From contig JAICWX010000265.1 of NCBI GenBank assembly GCA_025934635.1, positions 1 to 11,572 of the forward strand: a DNA stretch of 11,572 bases, given 5' to 3'. Below are positions 1 to 6,451 of this stretch, piece by piece. The notes under the pieces were generated by a model. That model did not search any database. It worked only from the letters and a program-made list of their open reading frames with translations, and was not told the DNA's origin. A program made the position numbers and the translations under genes. This DNA comes from Streptosporangiaceae bacterium. GTDB taxonomy: Bacteria > Actinomycetota > Actinomycetes > Streptosporangiales > Streptosporangiaceae. Position 1 is the stretch's first letter. Each line of letters starts with the position of its first letter.

Positions 1-493
1 CATGCAGTACCCGGTCGAGGTGCCCGGCGTGTCAGTGTCGAACTTCCTGCGGACCGCGGTGACCGCGGTCCGCGGCGAGGCCCCCAAGCTGCGCAACTTC
101 GTCAAGGAGCTGCGTGCGGCCATGAAGGCGCTGTCGATCGACCCGGCCTTCGCCGAGCGCAACCTGAACGAGGGCTTCTCCGGCGGGGAGAAGAAGCGGC
201 ACGAGATCCTGCAGCTCGAGCTGCTCGACCCGAAGATCGCGATCCTGGACGAGACCGACTCCGGACTCGACGTCGACGCACTCAAGGTCGTCTCCGAGGG
301 CATCAACCGGTTCGGCGCCAAGCCCGGCCACGGCGTCCTGCTGATCACCCACTACACCCGGATCCTGCGGTACGTGAAGCCGGACTTCGTGCACGTGTTC
401 GTGGCCGGCCGGGTCGTCGAAGAGGGCGGCCCCGAGCTGGCCGAGCTGCTGGAGAACGAGGGCTACGAGCGGTTCGCCGGGGCGCCTGCATGA
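1..493 (+). CDS. sufC: Fe-S cluster assembly ATPase SufC (3' part)
   Basis: This is the C-terminal two thirds (163 visible residues of about 250) of SufC, the cytoplasmic ABC-type ATPase that works with SufB and SufD to build Fe-S clusters. The reading frame is open at the left edge, so the Met at base 2 is internal: it lies in the Q-loop sequence MQYPVEVPGV that is characteristic of SufC. Visible motifs are the ABC signature FSGGEKKR (visible residues 59-66), Walker B IAILDETDSGLD (79-90, catalytic Glu84) and the switch His in LLITHYTR (His117). Walker A lies upstream of the window. The stop codon overlaps the sufS start as ATGA, so the two genes are probably translationally coupled. sufB and sufD are expected upstream (inference from usual actinobacterial suf order). 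Identification is very secure. Confidence 0.97.
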   Translation, partial: MQYPVEVPGVSVSNFLRTAVTAVRGEAPKLRNFVKELRAAMKALSIDPAFAERNLNEGFSGGEKKRHEILQLELLDPKIAILDETDSGLDVDALKVVSEGINRFGAKPGHGVLLITHYTRILRYVKPDFVHVFVAGRVVEEGGPELAELLENEGYERFAGAPA

Positions 494-1722
494 GCCAGCC
501 CCTGGACGTGGAGGCGATCCGGAAGGATTTCCCGATCCTCGCCCGGACCGTGCGGAACGACAAGCCCCTGGTCTACCTGGACTCCGGGGCGACCTCGCAG
601 CACCCGGTCGCGGTGCTCGACGCCGAGCGGGATTACTACGAGCGGCACAACGCCGCCGCGCACCGCGGCACGCACCTCCTCGGCGAGGAGGCCACCGAGA
701 TCTACGAGGGGACCCGCGCGAAGCTGGCGGCCTTCCTCGGCGCCGCCTCGCCCGATGAGGTCGTCTTCACCAAGTCCGCTACCGAGGCCATCAACCTCGT
801 CGCGTTCGGCCTGGCCTGGTCGCTGAAGCCGGGCGACGAGATCCTCATCTCCGAGCTCGAGCACCACGCCAACCTGGTGCCGTGGCAGCAGCTCGCGCTG
901 CGCACCGGGGCGACCCTGAAGTGGTTCACCGAGCAGCCGGACGGCCGCCTGGACATCGACCAGACGCTGGTCACCGAGCGGACGAAGATCGTCGCGGTGA
1001 CCGGCCAGTCGAACGTCACCGGCGTGATCCCGCCGCTGCGCGCGATCGGCGAGCTGGCGCACTCCGTCGGCGCGCTGTTCCTGGTGGACGGCGCCCAGCT
1101 GGTGCCGCACCACCCGGTGAACGTCGCGGACCTCGGCGCGGACTTCCTCGCCTTCTCCGGGCACAAGATGCTCGGTCCGCTCGGCCTCGGCGTGCTCTAC
1201 GGCCGGTACGCGGCGCTCGACGCGCTGCCGCCGTTCCTCACCGGCGGGTCGATGATCGAGGTCGTCCGGATGGAGGAGACCACCTTCCTCCCGCCGCCGG
1301 CCAAGTTCGAGCCCGGCGTCCCGCCGGTCGCGCAGGCGGCCGGGCTCGGCGCGGCGGTGGACTACCTGACCGCGCTGGGCATGGACAACGTGGCCGCGCA
1401 CGAGGAAGCACTGACCGCGCACGCGCTGGACGCGCTGCGCGCGAACCGCGGCGTGCGCATCCTCGGTCCCGAGACCACCGGGGACCGCGGCGGCACGGTG
1501 GCCTTCGAGATCGACGGCGTCCACCCGCACGACGTGGGCCAGGTGCTCGATGAGCTCGGCATCGCAGTGCGCACCGGGCATCACTGCGCCTGGCCGCTGC
1601 ACCGGACGCTGGGCGTGCAGGCCAGCACGCGGGCCAGCTTCTACGTGTACAACACCCACGACGAGGTAGACGCCCTGGCGGACGGCGTCCGCTACGCCCA
1701 GCGTTTCTTCGGCGCGGGATGA
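490..1722 (+). CDS. sufS: Cysteine desulfurase SufS
   Basis: A PLP-dependent group II cysteine desulfurase of 410 residues, the usual length. It converts L-cysteine to L-alanine and holds the sulfur as a persulfide for Fe-S cluster assembly. The PLP Schiff-base lysine is Lys226 in AFSGHKMLGP. The persulfide-bearing cysteine is Cys366 in RTGHHCAWP. PLP-contacting motifs SATEAIN (about 96-102), the HH pair of LEHHANLVPW (about 123-132) and VDGAQ (199-203) are all present, so the enzyme looks intact. The ATG at 490 overlaps the sufC stop (ATGA). The next gene is sufU, the usual sulfur acceptor for SufS in Gram-positive bacteria; no sufE is visible. SufS rather than another class V aminotransferase is supported by both motifs and operon. 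Confidence 0.97.
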   Translation: MSQPLDVEAIRKDFPILARTVRNDKPLVYLDSGATSQHPVAVLDAERDYYERHNAAAHRGTHLLGEEATEIYEGTRAKLAAFLGAASPDEVVFTKSATEAINLVAFGLAWSLKPGDEILISELEHHANLVPWQQLALRTGATLKWFTEQPDGRLDIDQTLVTERTKIVAVTGQSNVTGVIPPLRAIGELAHSVGALFLVDGAQLVPHHPVNVADLGADFLAFSGHKMLGPLGLGVLYGRYAALDALPPFLTGGSMIEVVRMEETTFLPPPAKFEPGVPPVAQAAGLGAAVDYLTALGMDNVAAHEEALTAHALDALRANRGVRILGPETTGDRGGTVAFEIDGVHPHDVGQVLDELGIAVRTGHHCAWPLHRTLGVQASTRASFYVYNTHDEVDALADGVRYAQRFFGAG

Positions 1723-1755
1723 CCAGGCCGCTTGTGAGTGTTAGGAGGTGACGTG

Positions 1756-2211
1756 ATGCAGCTCGAGTCGTTGTACCAGGACATCATCCTGGATCATTAC
1801 CGCAATCCCCATCACAAGGGGCTGCGGGACCCGTTCGATGCCGAGGTGCACCACGTGAACCCGGTCTGCGGCGACGAAGTGACGCTGCGGGTCACCCTGA
1901 AGGACGTCAACGGCGAGCTCGTCGTCGAGGACGTGTCCTACGACTCGCTGGGCTGCTCGATCAGCCAGGCGAGCGCCTCGGTCATGAGCGACCTGGTGAT
2001 CGGCAAGCCGGTGGATGAGGCCATGACCGTCAGCCAGGTTTTCCTGGAGCTGATGCAGTCCAAGGGCCGGGCCGAGCCGGACGAGGACGTGCTCGAGGAC
2101 GCGGTGGCGTTCGCCGGCGTGTCCAAGTACCCGGCCCGGATAAAATGCGCCCTGCTCGGCTGGATGGCATGGAAGGACGCGACCGCTCAGGCCATGGAGG
2201 CAGCGCAATGA
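1756..2211 (+). CDS. sufU: Fe-S assembly sulfur-transfer protein SufU
   Basis: A 151-residue SufU/IscU-like protein. In Gram-positive bacteria SufU is a zinc-containing sulfurtransferase that takes persulfide sulfur from SufS Cys366 and passes it to the SufBCD scaffold. The expected ligands are visible: Cys38 and Asp40 in NPVCGDE, Cys67 in SLGCSISQAS, and Cys131 preceded by Arg128 in ARIKCALLGW. The insertion between the second and third cysteines (about 80-120) is typical of SufU and separates it from true IscU scaffolds. I chose ATG 1756 because a perfect AGGAGG (1743-1748) sits 7 bases upstream. The in-frame GTG at 1738 would place that ribosome site inside the gene. It lies 33 bp after sufS, and its stop overlaps the next gene as ATGA. 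Confidence 0.95.
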   Translation: MQLESLYQDIILDHYRNPHHKGLRDPFDAEVHHVNPVCGDEVTLRVTLKDVNGELVVEDVSYDSLGCSISQASASVMSDLVIGKPVDEAMTVSQVFLELMQSKGRAEPDEDVLEDAVAFAGVSKYPARIKCALLGWMAWKDATAQAMEAAQ

Positions 2212-2576
2212 CAGAGAACGTGACCACGGACGAGACGGCAGCCCCGGAGCCAGCCCCCGCTGAGCTCACCAAGGACCAGGAGGACGTGCTCGAGGCGCTG
2301 CGCGACGTGGTGGACCCCGAGCTCGGGATCAACGTGGTGGACCTCGGCCTGGTCTACGGCGTCGATGTGGACGCGGAGCGGATCGCCACCATCGACATGA
2401 CGCTGACCAGCGCCGCCTGCCCGCTGACGGACGTGATCGAGGACCAGGCCCGGGAAGCGCTGGAGGGCCTGGTGACGGACTTCCGCATCAACTGGGTCTG
2501 GATGCCGCCGTGGGGGCCGGAGAGCATCACCGACGATGGGCGCGAGCAGCTTCGCGCCCTCGGCTTCAACATCTAA
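2208..2576 (+). CDS. Metal-sulfur cluster assembly factor, DUF59/SufT-like
   Basis: A 122-residue protein of the DUF59 (MIP18/SufT) family, which helps mature or deliver Fe-S clusters to client proteins. Visible family features are DPELGINVVDLGLVY (36-50), the conserved cysteine in TLTSAACPLTD (Cys71) and the C-terminal MPPWGPE (99-105). The first 20 residues are acidic and Ala/Pro-rich, probably disordered. The start ATG 2208 overlaps the sufU stop (ATGA). An in-frame ATG at 2145 would overlap sufU by 67 bp and adds only non-family sequence. It is the last gene of the suf operon. The family is also present in phenylacetate-degradation operons (PaaD), but the suf context argues for a general Fe-S role. 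The exact biochemical step is not shown by sequence. Confidence 0.92.
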   Translation: MTENVTTDETAAPEPAPAELTKDQEDVLEALRDVVDPELGINVVDLGLVYGVDVDAERIATIDMTLTSAACPLTDVIEDQAREALEGLVTDFRINWVWMPPWGPESITDDGREQLRALGFNI

Positions 2577-2580
2577 GCCG
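2561..2580. terminator. Possible short bidirectional terminator hairpin
   Basis: CGGCTT (2561-2566) pairs with AAGCCG (2575-2580) around an 8-base loop. The hairpin spans the last codons and stop of the DUF59 gene and lies just before the stop of the convergent SseB-family gene. It has no T-tract and only six pairs, so it may be weak or coincidental. Its position between two convergent genes only 5 bp apart is the main argument for it. Confidence 0.3.
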
Positions 2581-2581
2581 G

Positions 2582-3484
2582 CTAGGCCCGGATGTAGAAC
2601 GGCTCGGCGTGAGCCGAGATCCAGGCGTCGATCTGGTCCGGCTCGCCCTCGCCGGGGAACGTGACGTCGATGGGAAACTCCTGCCCGGCACCGTCCTGGC
2701 CGGCCCGCTCGACCGCCCGCTCGATGGTGCTGAGGACCTCCAGGTGCGCCGTCTCGCTGCCCGGGTCGTCGAGGGTCACGGAGATGACCAGGCCCTCGCC
2801 CTGGCCGCGCACCGACAGCCACGCCCGGGACGCCTGCCGTACCGCCGGCACCGCCCCCAGCGCGCTCCTGACCTCGCTCAGCAGCGGGACGGGATCGGCG
2901 GGCGGCCGGCCCACCCTGACCTGGGTGCCCTCGGCGACCACCAGCGCCGCCGCCAGGTAGCCGACCCCTTCCGGGTAGATGGGGACGCTGGTCTCCGCGC
3001 CCGGGTTCAGCGCGATGCCCACGCCGGCCGGCATCCGCCGGGCCAGCTCGGCCGCCGGGACGACGATGTGCGGCATGTCGGCGAACGGGCCGTCTCCGGA
3101 CGGGACCCGTTCTCCCTCGCCCGGCGACGGCGCGGGCGTCGCGGCCCGGCCGGGCCAGCCGGCCAGCCGCTCGGCCGAGGTGAACGCGGGGACGAACTCG
3201 GCGCCGAGGTAGGTGACCGTGGGCAGCATCACCGCCGATCCGTCGGTGACCGGGCGCGCGTCGGGCAGCGGAAGCCACAGCCGTCCTCGGCTAAGCTCGT
3301 CGAGCAGTGCCGTCACCCGGTCGGGATCCTTGACCGCGGCGGCCAGGGCGTCCTCAACGGTCGCCGGGGTCGCCAGGTTCGCCGGATCGTGGACCCCGGC
3401 GTCACCCTGGCCCCAGGCCACGGCCCCGGGGCGCATGAAAGTGCCGCCTTGCGACATGGCGGACGTCGGAGTCACCGGTTTCAT
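2582..3484 (-). CDS. SseB-family protein
   Basis: A 300-residue protein resembling the SseB (enhanced serine sensitivity) family, with an N-terminal SseB domain and a C-terminal SseB-associated domain. The N-terminal part carries the LLDELSRGRLWLPLP-type strand/helix and TYLGAEFVPAFTSAERL (roughly residues 55-110). The C-terminal part (about 195-300) ends with the PFYIR-type tail typical of the family. A Pro/Gly-rich linker (about 115-135) separates N-terminal pieces. There is no signal peptide or membrane segment, so it is probably cytoplasmic. The biochemical role of the family is not established; the name comes from an overexpression phenotype in E. coli. I prefer ATG 3484 because AAGGA lies 8 bases upstream; ATG 3508 (8 residues longer) has no ribosome site. 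It converges on the suf operon and is divergent from the acVLRF1 gene. Confidence 0.82.
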   Translation of the reverse strand: MKPVTPTSAMSQGGTFMRPGAVAWGQGDAGVHDPANLATPATVEDALAAAVKDPDRVTALLDELSRGRLWLPLPDARPVTDGSAVMLPTVTYLGAEFVPAFTSAERLAGWPGRAATPAPSPGEGERVPSGDGPFADMPHIVVPAAELARRMPAGVGIALNPGAETSVPIYPEGVGYLAAALVVAEGTQVRVGRPPADPVPLLSEVRSALGAVPAVRQASRAWLSVRGQGEGLVISVTLDDPGSETAHLEVLSTIERAVERAGQDGAGQEFPIDVTFPGEGEPDQIDAWISAHAEPFYIRA

Positions 3485-3508
3485 AGATGTATTCCTTGTC
3501 GTTGTCAT

Positions 3509-3601
3509 TAGCTAGGCAAACTGGGGAGCCCGCCGCGTCGATGGCCGCCTCCGGGTGAGGCCACAATAGTACGGATAGTAAGCGTCAAGAGGCAGTGTGT
3601 G
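3509..3601. promoter_or_regulatory. Divergent intergenic region with repeated ATAGTA
   Basis: This gap separates the SseB-family gene (-) from the acVLRF1 gene (+) and must carry promoters for both. It contains two direct ATAGTA copies (3566-3571 and 3575-3580), which read TACTAT on the minus strand and fit the actinobacterial -10 pattern TANNNT for the SseB-family gene. A minus-strand TTGACG lies at 3588-3583, but its spacing to either copy is too short for a standard promoter. GAGG at 3589-3592 is the ribosome site of the plus-strand gene. No clear plus-strand promoter could be picked by eye. Confidence 0.35.
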
Positions 3602-4357
3602 ATGAAGAATCCTGCCGCAGGCGGCGGCCGCTGGGTGGAAGTTCCGCCAGAACGCTTCGTGTCCTGGATCACCGCGTTTACGGAGCGTCACGGCGGCGTG
3701 GCTGGGACCGCCGAGTCCCCGTCGGCGGGCACGGTAACGGGCGGGGCGGTCGGCAGAGAAGGAACTGTCACCTTCACCGCCGCCGACGGGGCGGCGGCCG
3801 AGTGCCATCCGCCGTTCCCGTCCCCGCTGCTGTCCCCGGCCCTGCTTTCTTCTCCCCTCGGCGGGGAGCGTGCCGTAGCCGGGGCGCTGGCGGCCAGCGC
3901 CGCCGCCGACCGGACGGTCGGCGTCCTGCTGGTGCGCCTGGGCGGGTACGCGGTCGGCGTCTTCTCCGGCGTGCCGCCCCGGCTGGCGGTCTCCAAGACG
4001 GGGAGCAGGCCGGTGCACGGCCGCAGCGCGGCGGGCGGCTGGTCGCAGCAGCGCTTCGCCCGGCGCCGGGAGAACCAGGCCGCGACGGCGCTGCGGGCCG
4101 CGGCCGACGCCGCGGCCGAGGTGTTCGGCCGGTACGGTCCCGGCGGCCTCGATGCCGTGGTGCTGGGCGGGGACAAGCGGTCCGCCGCCGGGCTGCGCGG
4201 CGATGCCCGCCTGGCGGACTACCTGGCCCGGGCCTCCGGCCGCTTCCTCACCGTGCCCGACCCCCGGCTCGCCGTGCTGCGCGAGACCCCCCGTGCCTTC
4301 CTGGCCATCCGCATCCGGCTGACCGAGCCGGAATCCGTTGGCCCGGTTACTGGTTGA
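3602..4357 (+). CDS. acVLRF1-type Vms1-like release factor / peptidyl-tRNA hydrolase
   Basis: A 251-residue protein that I recognise as the actinobacterial Vms1-like release factor (acVLRF1) family. Relatives of eukaryotic Vms1/ANKZF1, and the eRF1 fold they share, cleave peptidyl-tRNA on obstructed large ribosomal subunits. The N-terminus GGRWVEVPPERFVSWITAF (about 8-25) is typical of the family. The putative catalytic loop is GGWSQQRFARRRENQA (145-160): a GxxSQ segment with the conserved glutamine (Gln149 or Gln150) followed by the basic helix that would touch rRNA or tRNA. No signal or membrane segment is present. ATG 3602 is used (GAGG 9 bases upstream); GTG 3599 immediately before it is an equal alternative. 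The stop is only 93 bp before an ABC-F gene, placing two ribosome-acting proteins side by side. The family call rests on motif memory, not an alignment. Confidence 0.83.
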   Translation: MKNPAAGGGRWVEVPPERFVSWITAFTERHGGVAGTAESPSAGTVTGGAVGREGTVTFTAADGAAAECHPPFPSPLLSPALLSSPLGGERAVAGALAASAAADRTVGVLLVRLGGYAVGVFSGVPPRLAVSKTGSRPVHGRSAAGGWSQQRFARRRENQAATALRAAADAAAEVFGRYGPGGLDAVVLGGDKRSAAGLRGDARLADYLARASGRFLTVPDPRLAVLRETPRAFLAIRIRLTEPESVGPVTG

Positions 4358-4376
4358 CCAAGTACGATGGATGCCA
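4338..4376 (+). promoter_or_regulatory. Candidate promoter for ABC-F leader transcript
   Basis: TACGAT (4363-4368) matches the actinobacterial -10 pattern TANNNT. A TTGGCC at 4338-4343 could serve as a -35 with a long 19-bp spacer. A start 7-8 bases after the -10 box falls at 4375-4376, exactly at an ATG, so the transcript would begin with a leaderless ORF. The promoter overlaps the 3' end of the acVLRF1 gene. The -35 match is weak, and transcription could also read through from upstream. Confidence 0.42.
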
Positions 4377-4396
4377 TGCTCCCCACCTCGGACTAG
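4376..4396 (+). CDS. Possible leaderless leader peptide (MLPTSD)
   Basis: A six-codon ORF, ATG CTC CCC ACC TCG GAC TAG, encoding MLPTSD. It has no ribosome site of its own but starts where the candidate promoter would start transcription, which suits leaderless translation, common in actinomycetes. Codons 2-3 (CTCCCC) are complementary to GGGGAG at 4409-4414, and the stop codon lies in the CTAGGAC arm that can pair with the ABC-F ribosome-site region. Short leader ORFs upstream of ABC-F and erm genes elsewhere sense ribosome-stalling antibiotics; that role here is inference. An upstream in-frame ATG (4367) would give MDAMLPTSD if transcription started earlier. Confidence 0.4.
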   Translation: MLPTSD

Positions 4397-4441
4397 GACA
4401 CACCTCGAGGGGAGAGGTCTGTCCGATTCCAGTCCTAGGAG
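4379..4441 (+). promoter_or_regulatory. Candidate attenuator with mutually exclusive stems before ABC-F
   Basis: Three competing pairings are visible in the ABC-F leader. Stem A: GGACA (4396-4400) with TGTCC (4420-4424), a C/C mismatch, then ACCTC (4402-4406) with GAGGT (4414-4418), closing a 7-base loop. Stem B: CTAGGAC (4393-4399) with GTCCTAG (4432-4438), whose 3' arm overlaps the AGGAG ribosome site (4437-4441). Stem C: CTCCCC (4379-4384, inside the leader ORF) with GGGGAG (4409-4414). A and B share 4396-4399, so both cannot form. No T-tract follows stem A, so control of translation is more likely than transcription termination. The switching model is inferred from pairing alone. Confidence 0.45.
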
Positions 4442-4450
4442 CAGTCAGTC

Positions 4451-6049
4451 ATGATCGTGGCAAGTGAGATCGAATTGCGGGCTGGCGCGCGCCTGCTGCT
4501 TGAAGGCGCGTCGTTCCAGGTGTCCGCGGGAGACCGGATCGGCCTGGTCGGCCGGAACGGGGCCGGGAAGACCACGCTGGCCAAGGTGCTCGCCGGGGAG
4601 GCCCAGCCGGCCGCGGGCTCGGTCCGCCGGTCCGGTACGGTCGGGTACCTGCCGCAGGACCCGCGGACCGGGAACCTGGACATGCTGGCCATCGACCGGG
4701 TCCTGTCCGCCCGCGGACTCGACCAGCTACGGGCCGAGCTGCGCGCGGCCGAGGCGGCGATGGCCGCCTCCGACTCCGGCACGGCCACCGCCGCGATCCG
4801 TAAGTACGGAAGGCTGGAGGAGCGGCTGGCCGTGCTCGGCGGGTACGCGGCCGAGTCGCAGGCGGCGTCGCTCACCGCCAGCCTGGGGCTGCCTGACCGG
4901 GTCCTGCAGCAGCCGCTGCATACTCTCTCGGGCGGCCAGCGGCGCCGGGTCGAGCTGGCCCGGATCTTGTTCTCTGATTCCGCGACCATGCTGCTCGACG
5001 AGCCGACCAACCACCTGGACGCCGACTCGGTGGCCTGGCTGCGCGACCACCTCAAGAGCTACCGTGGTGCCCTCGTGGTGATCAGCCACGACGTGGCGCT
5101 GCTCGCCGACGTGGTCAACAAGGTGTTCTATCTCGACGCGCAGCGGGCCTGCCTGGACACCTACAACCTGGGCTGGCGGGCCTACCTGCAGCAGCGCGAG
5201 ACCGACGAGCGGCGCCGGCGGCGCGAGCGGGTGAACGCGGGCCGGCAGGCCGGCGCGCTGATGGCCCAGGCGGACAAGATGCGGGCCAAGGCGACCAAGG
5301 CCCGCGCCGCGCAGAACATGCAGCGCCGGGCCGAGCGGATGCTGGCCGGCGTCGAGGCCGAGCGCACCGCCGACCGGGTGGCCAGGCTCCGCTTCCCGGT
5401 ACCGGCCCCGTGCGGCCGCACCCCGCTGACCGCGGAGGGCCTGACCAAGTCGTACGGCTCGGACGAGGTGTTCACCGGGGTCGACGTCGCCGTCGACCGG
5501 GGCAGCCGGGTGGTGATCCTCGGGCTCAACGGAGCGGGCAAGACGACACTGCTCCGCCTGCTGGCCGGCCTGGAGGCCCCGGACACCGGAAAAGTCGCGC
5601 CCGGCCATGGCCTTAGCCTCGGATATTATGCCCAGGAGCATGAAACGCTGGAAACCGATCGAACGGTTCTATCGCACATGCGTTCCGCCGCTCCGGACCT
5701 TACCGAATCGGAGCAGCGTAAGGTTCTCGGGTCATTCCTGTTCTCCGGTGATGATGTCGAAAAGCCCGCCGGAGTGCTTTCTGGAGGAGAAAAGACGAGG
5801 CTAGCCCTCGCTCTTCTTGTTGTATCAGGCGCGAACGTCCTGTTGCTCGACGAGCCGACCAACAACCTCGATCCGGCCAGCCGGGAGGAAGTCCTCGAGG
5901 CGCTGCGGAGCTATCGCGGAGCGATAGTGCTTGTGACGCATGATGAAGGTGCGGTTCAGGCCCTATCGCCGGAACGCGTTATCGTCCTGCCCGACGGAGT
6001 GGAAGACGCGTGGAGCGAGGATTTCGCCGATCTCGTCGCACTTGCGTGA
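4451..6049 (+). CDS. ABC-F family ribosome-associated ATPase
   Basis: A 532-residue ABC-F protein: two nucleotide-binding domains joined by a charged linker, with no membrane segments. ABC-F proteins bind the ribosomal E site and relieve stalled or drug-bound ribosomes, or tune translation. Domain 1 has Walker A GRNGAGKTT (34-42), signature LSGGQRRR (159-166), Walker B MLLDEP (Glu184) and switch His213. The Arg/Lys/Ala-rich P-site linker spans about 240-310. Domain 2 has Walker A GLNGAGKTT (358-366), signature LSGGEKTR (443-450), Walker B LLLDEP (Glu468) and His497. Both catalytic glutamates are intact. It resembles the widely conserved actinobacterial ABC-F rather than a specialised resistance gene (recognition from memory). 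AGGAG (4437-4441) lies 9 bases before the ATG. From codon 380 onward, codon usage shifts sharply toward A/T-ending codons. Antibiotic protection is possible but unproven. Confidence 0.93.
   Translation: MIVASEIELRAGARLLLEGASFQVSAGDRIGLVGRNGAGKTTLAKVLAGEAQPAAGSVRRSGTVGYLPQDPRTGNLDMLAIDRVLSARGLDQLRAELRAAEAAMAASDSGTATAAIRKYGRLEERLAVLGGYAAESQAASLTASLGLPDRVLQQPLHTLSGGQRRRVELARILFSDSATMLLDEPTNHLDADSVAWLRDHLKSYRGALVVISHDVALLADVVNKVFYLDAQRACLDTYNLGWRAYLQQRETDERRRRRERVNAGRQAGALMAQADKMRAKATKARAAQNMQRRAERMLAGVEAERTADRVARLRFPVPAPCGRTPLTAEGLTKSYGSDEVFTGVDVAVDRGSRVVILGLNGAGKTTLLRLLAGLEAPDTGKVAPGHGLSLGYYAQEHETLETDRTVLSHMRSAAPDLTESEQRKVLGSFLFSGDDVEKPAGVLSGGEKTRLALALLVVSGANVLLLDEPTNNLDPASREEVLEALRSYRGAIVLVTHDEGAVQALSPERVIVLPDGVEDAWSEDFADLVALA
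5588..6049 (+). other. Segment of atypical codon usage within the ABC-F gene
   Basis: In the last 153 sense codons I count 58 ending in A or T (38%). In the 60 codons just before (5408-5587) only about three do. The change begins near GGA AAA at codons 380-381 with no frameshift, and both parts keep intact ABC-F motifs. Lower GC continues into the following intergenic region. This may mark a recombined segment or a locally relaxed codon region. Confidence 0.75.
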
Positions 6050-6220
6050 GGCTGTTGCCAGTTGACGCCGCGGAGCCTAAGACCAGCCAATCTGCCATAG
6101 CCCGTTAAAAATATAGTGATCATTTACTGCGATGTGGGTGGCCAATCCCGCGATCATGCCTGATCATTGCGAGTGGGGAACGCGTAACTCATAGGTGACC
6201 GCATCTAACGGGAGGTACAC
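6050..6220 (+). promoter_or_regulatory. A+T-richer intergenic region with GATCAT repeats
   Basis: A 171-bp gap before the helix-turn-helix gene. GATCAT occurs three times: 6118-6123, 6152-6157 and 6162-6167; the first and third extend to TGATCATT, whose TGATCA core is palindromic. The second and third are 10 bp apart, one helical turn, and the first and third are 44 bp apart, about four turns, so all face similarly on DNA. TATAGT at 6112-6117 is a good -10 box, just upstream of the first copy, without a convincing -35. GGAGG (6211-6215) is the ribosome site of the next gene. No clear terminator for the ABC-F gene was found. Confidence 0.4.
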
Positions 6221-6445
6221 GTGGCCGAGACCCTCAAGAAAGGCACGCGGGTGACCGGGGTGGATCGCAGCAAACTGGCGACGACCCTCGGCAAACGGTA
6301 TGACTCGGGCGAGAGCATCCGATCACTGGCCGCCTCAACCGGAAGGTCGTACGGCTTCGTCCACCGGATCCTGACCGAGACGGGAGTGACGTTGCGCGGA
6401 CGCGGAGGCGCGACCCGCAGTGGCAAGAACAAGGTGAAGCACTAG
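6221..6445 (+). CDS. Small helix-turn-helix domain protein
   Basis: A 74-residue basic protein of a conserved small actinobacterial helix-turn-helix family. The sequence around residues 27-54, with SIRSLAASTGRSYGFVHRIL, has the alternating pattern of a sigma-region-4/resolvase-like HTH, with GRSYGFVHRIL as the likely recognition helix. The tail is rich in Arg, Gly and Lys, consistent with nucleic-acid binding. Translation starts at GTG 6221, five bases after a strong GGAGG. The position directly downstream of the ABC-F gene is, from memory, a recurring arrangement in actinomycetes. Its target is unknown; repeated GATCAT motifs upstream could be its own operator (inference). Codon usage (13 of 74 codons end in A/T) is intermediate between the ABC-F tail and the rest of the window. 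The protein has no effector domain, so it may act as a nucleoid-type or partner-dependent regulator. Confidence 0.85.
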   Translation: MAETLKKGTRVTGVDRSKLATTLGKRYDSGESIRSLAASTGRSYGFVHRILTETGVTLRGRGGATRSGKNKVKH

Positions 6446-6451
6446 CCACAT

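Noticed and set aside
463..1659. Long minus-strand open frame opposite sufS
   Set aside because: It mirrors a fully motif-supported sufS; long antisense frames are expected at this GC content, and its translation is low-complexity Arg/Gly/Val/Asp with no recognisable domain.
1738..1755. Upstream GTG start for sufU
   Set aside because: It would put the perfect AGGAGG ribosome site inside the coding region; ATG 1756 gives the usual SufU N-terminus MQLESLYQ.
2145..2207. Longer DUF59 protein starting inside sufU
   Set aside because: The extension overlaps sufU by 67 bp and is not family-like; ATG 2208 forms an ATGA overlap like the sufC/sufS junction.
2187..3278. Long minus-strand open frame across the DUF59 gene and the SseB-family gene
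   Set aside because: It is out of frame with the SseB-family protein, crosses two supported genes and reads as Arg/Gly/Pro-rich nonsense.
4367..4396. Nine-codon version of the leader ORF (MDAMLPTSD)
   Set aside because: Its ATG overlaps the candidate -10 box, so it would be transcribed only from a promoter further upstream; the shorter ORF is preferred.
4396..4424. Stem A as an intrinsic transcription terminator
   Set aside because: No T-tract follows, the stem contains a mismatch, and the ABC-F start is only 26 bases away; a translational role fits better.
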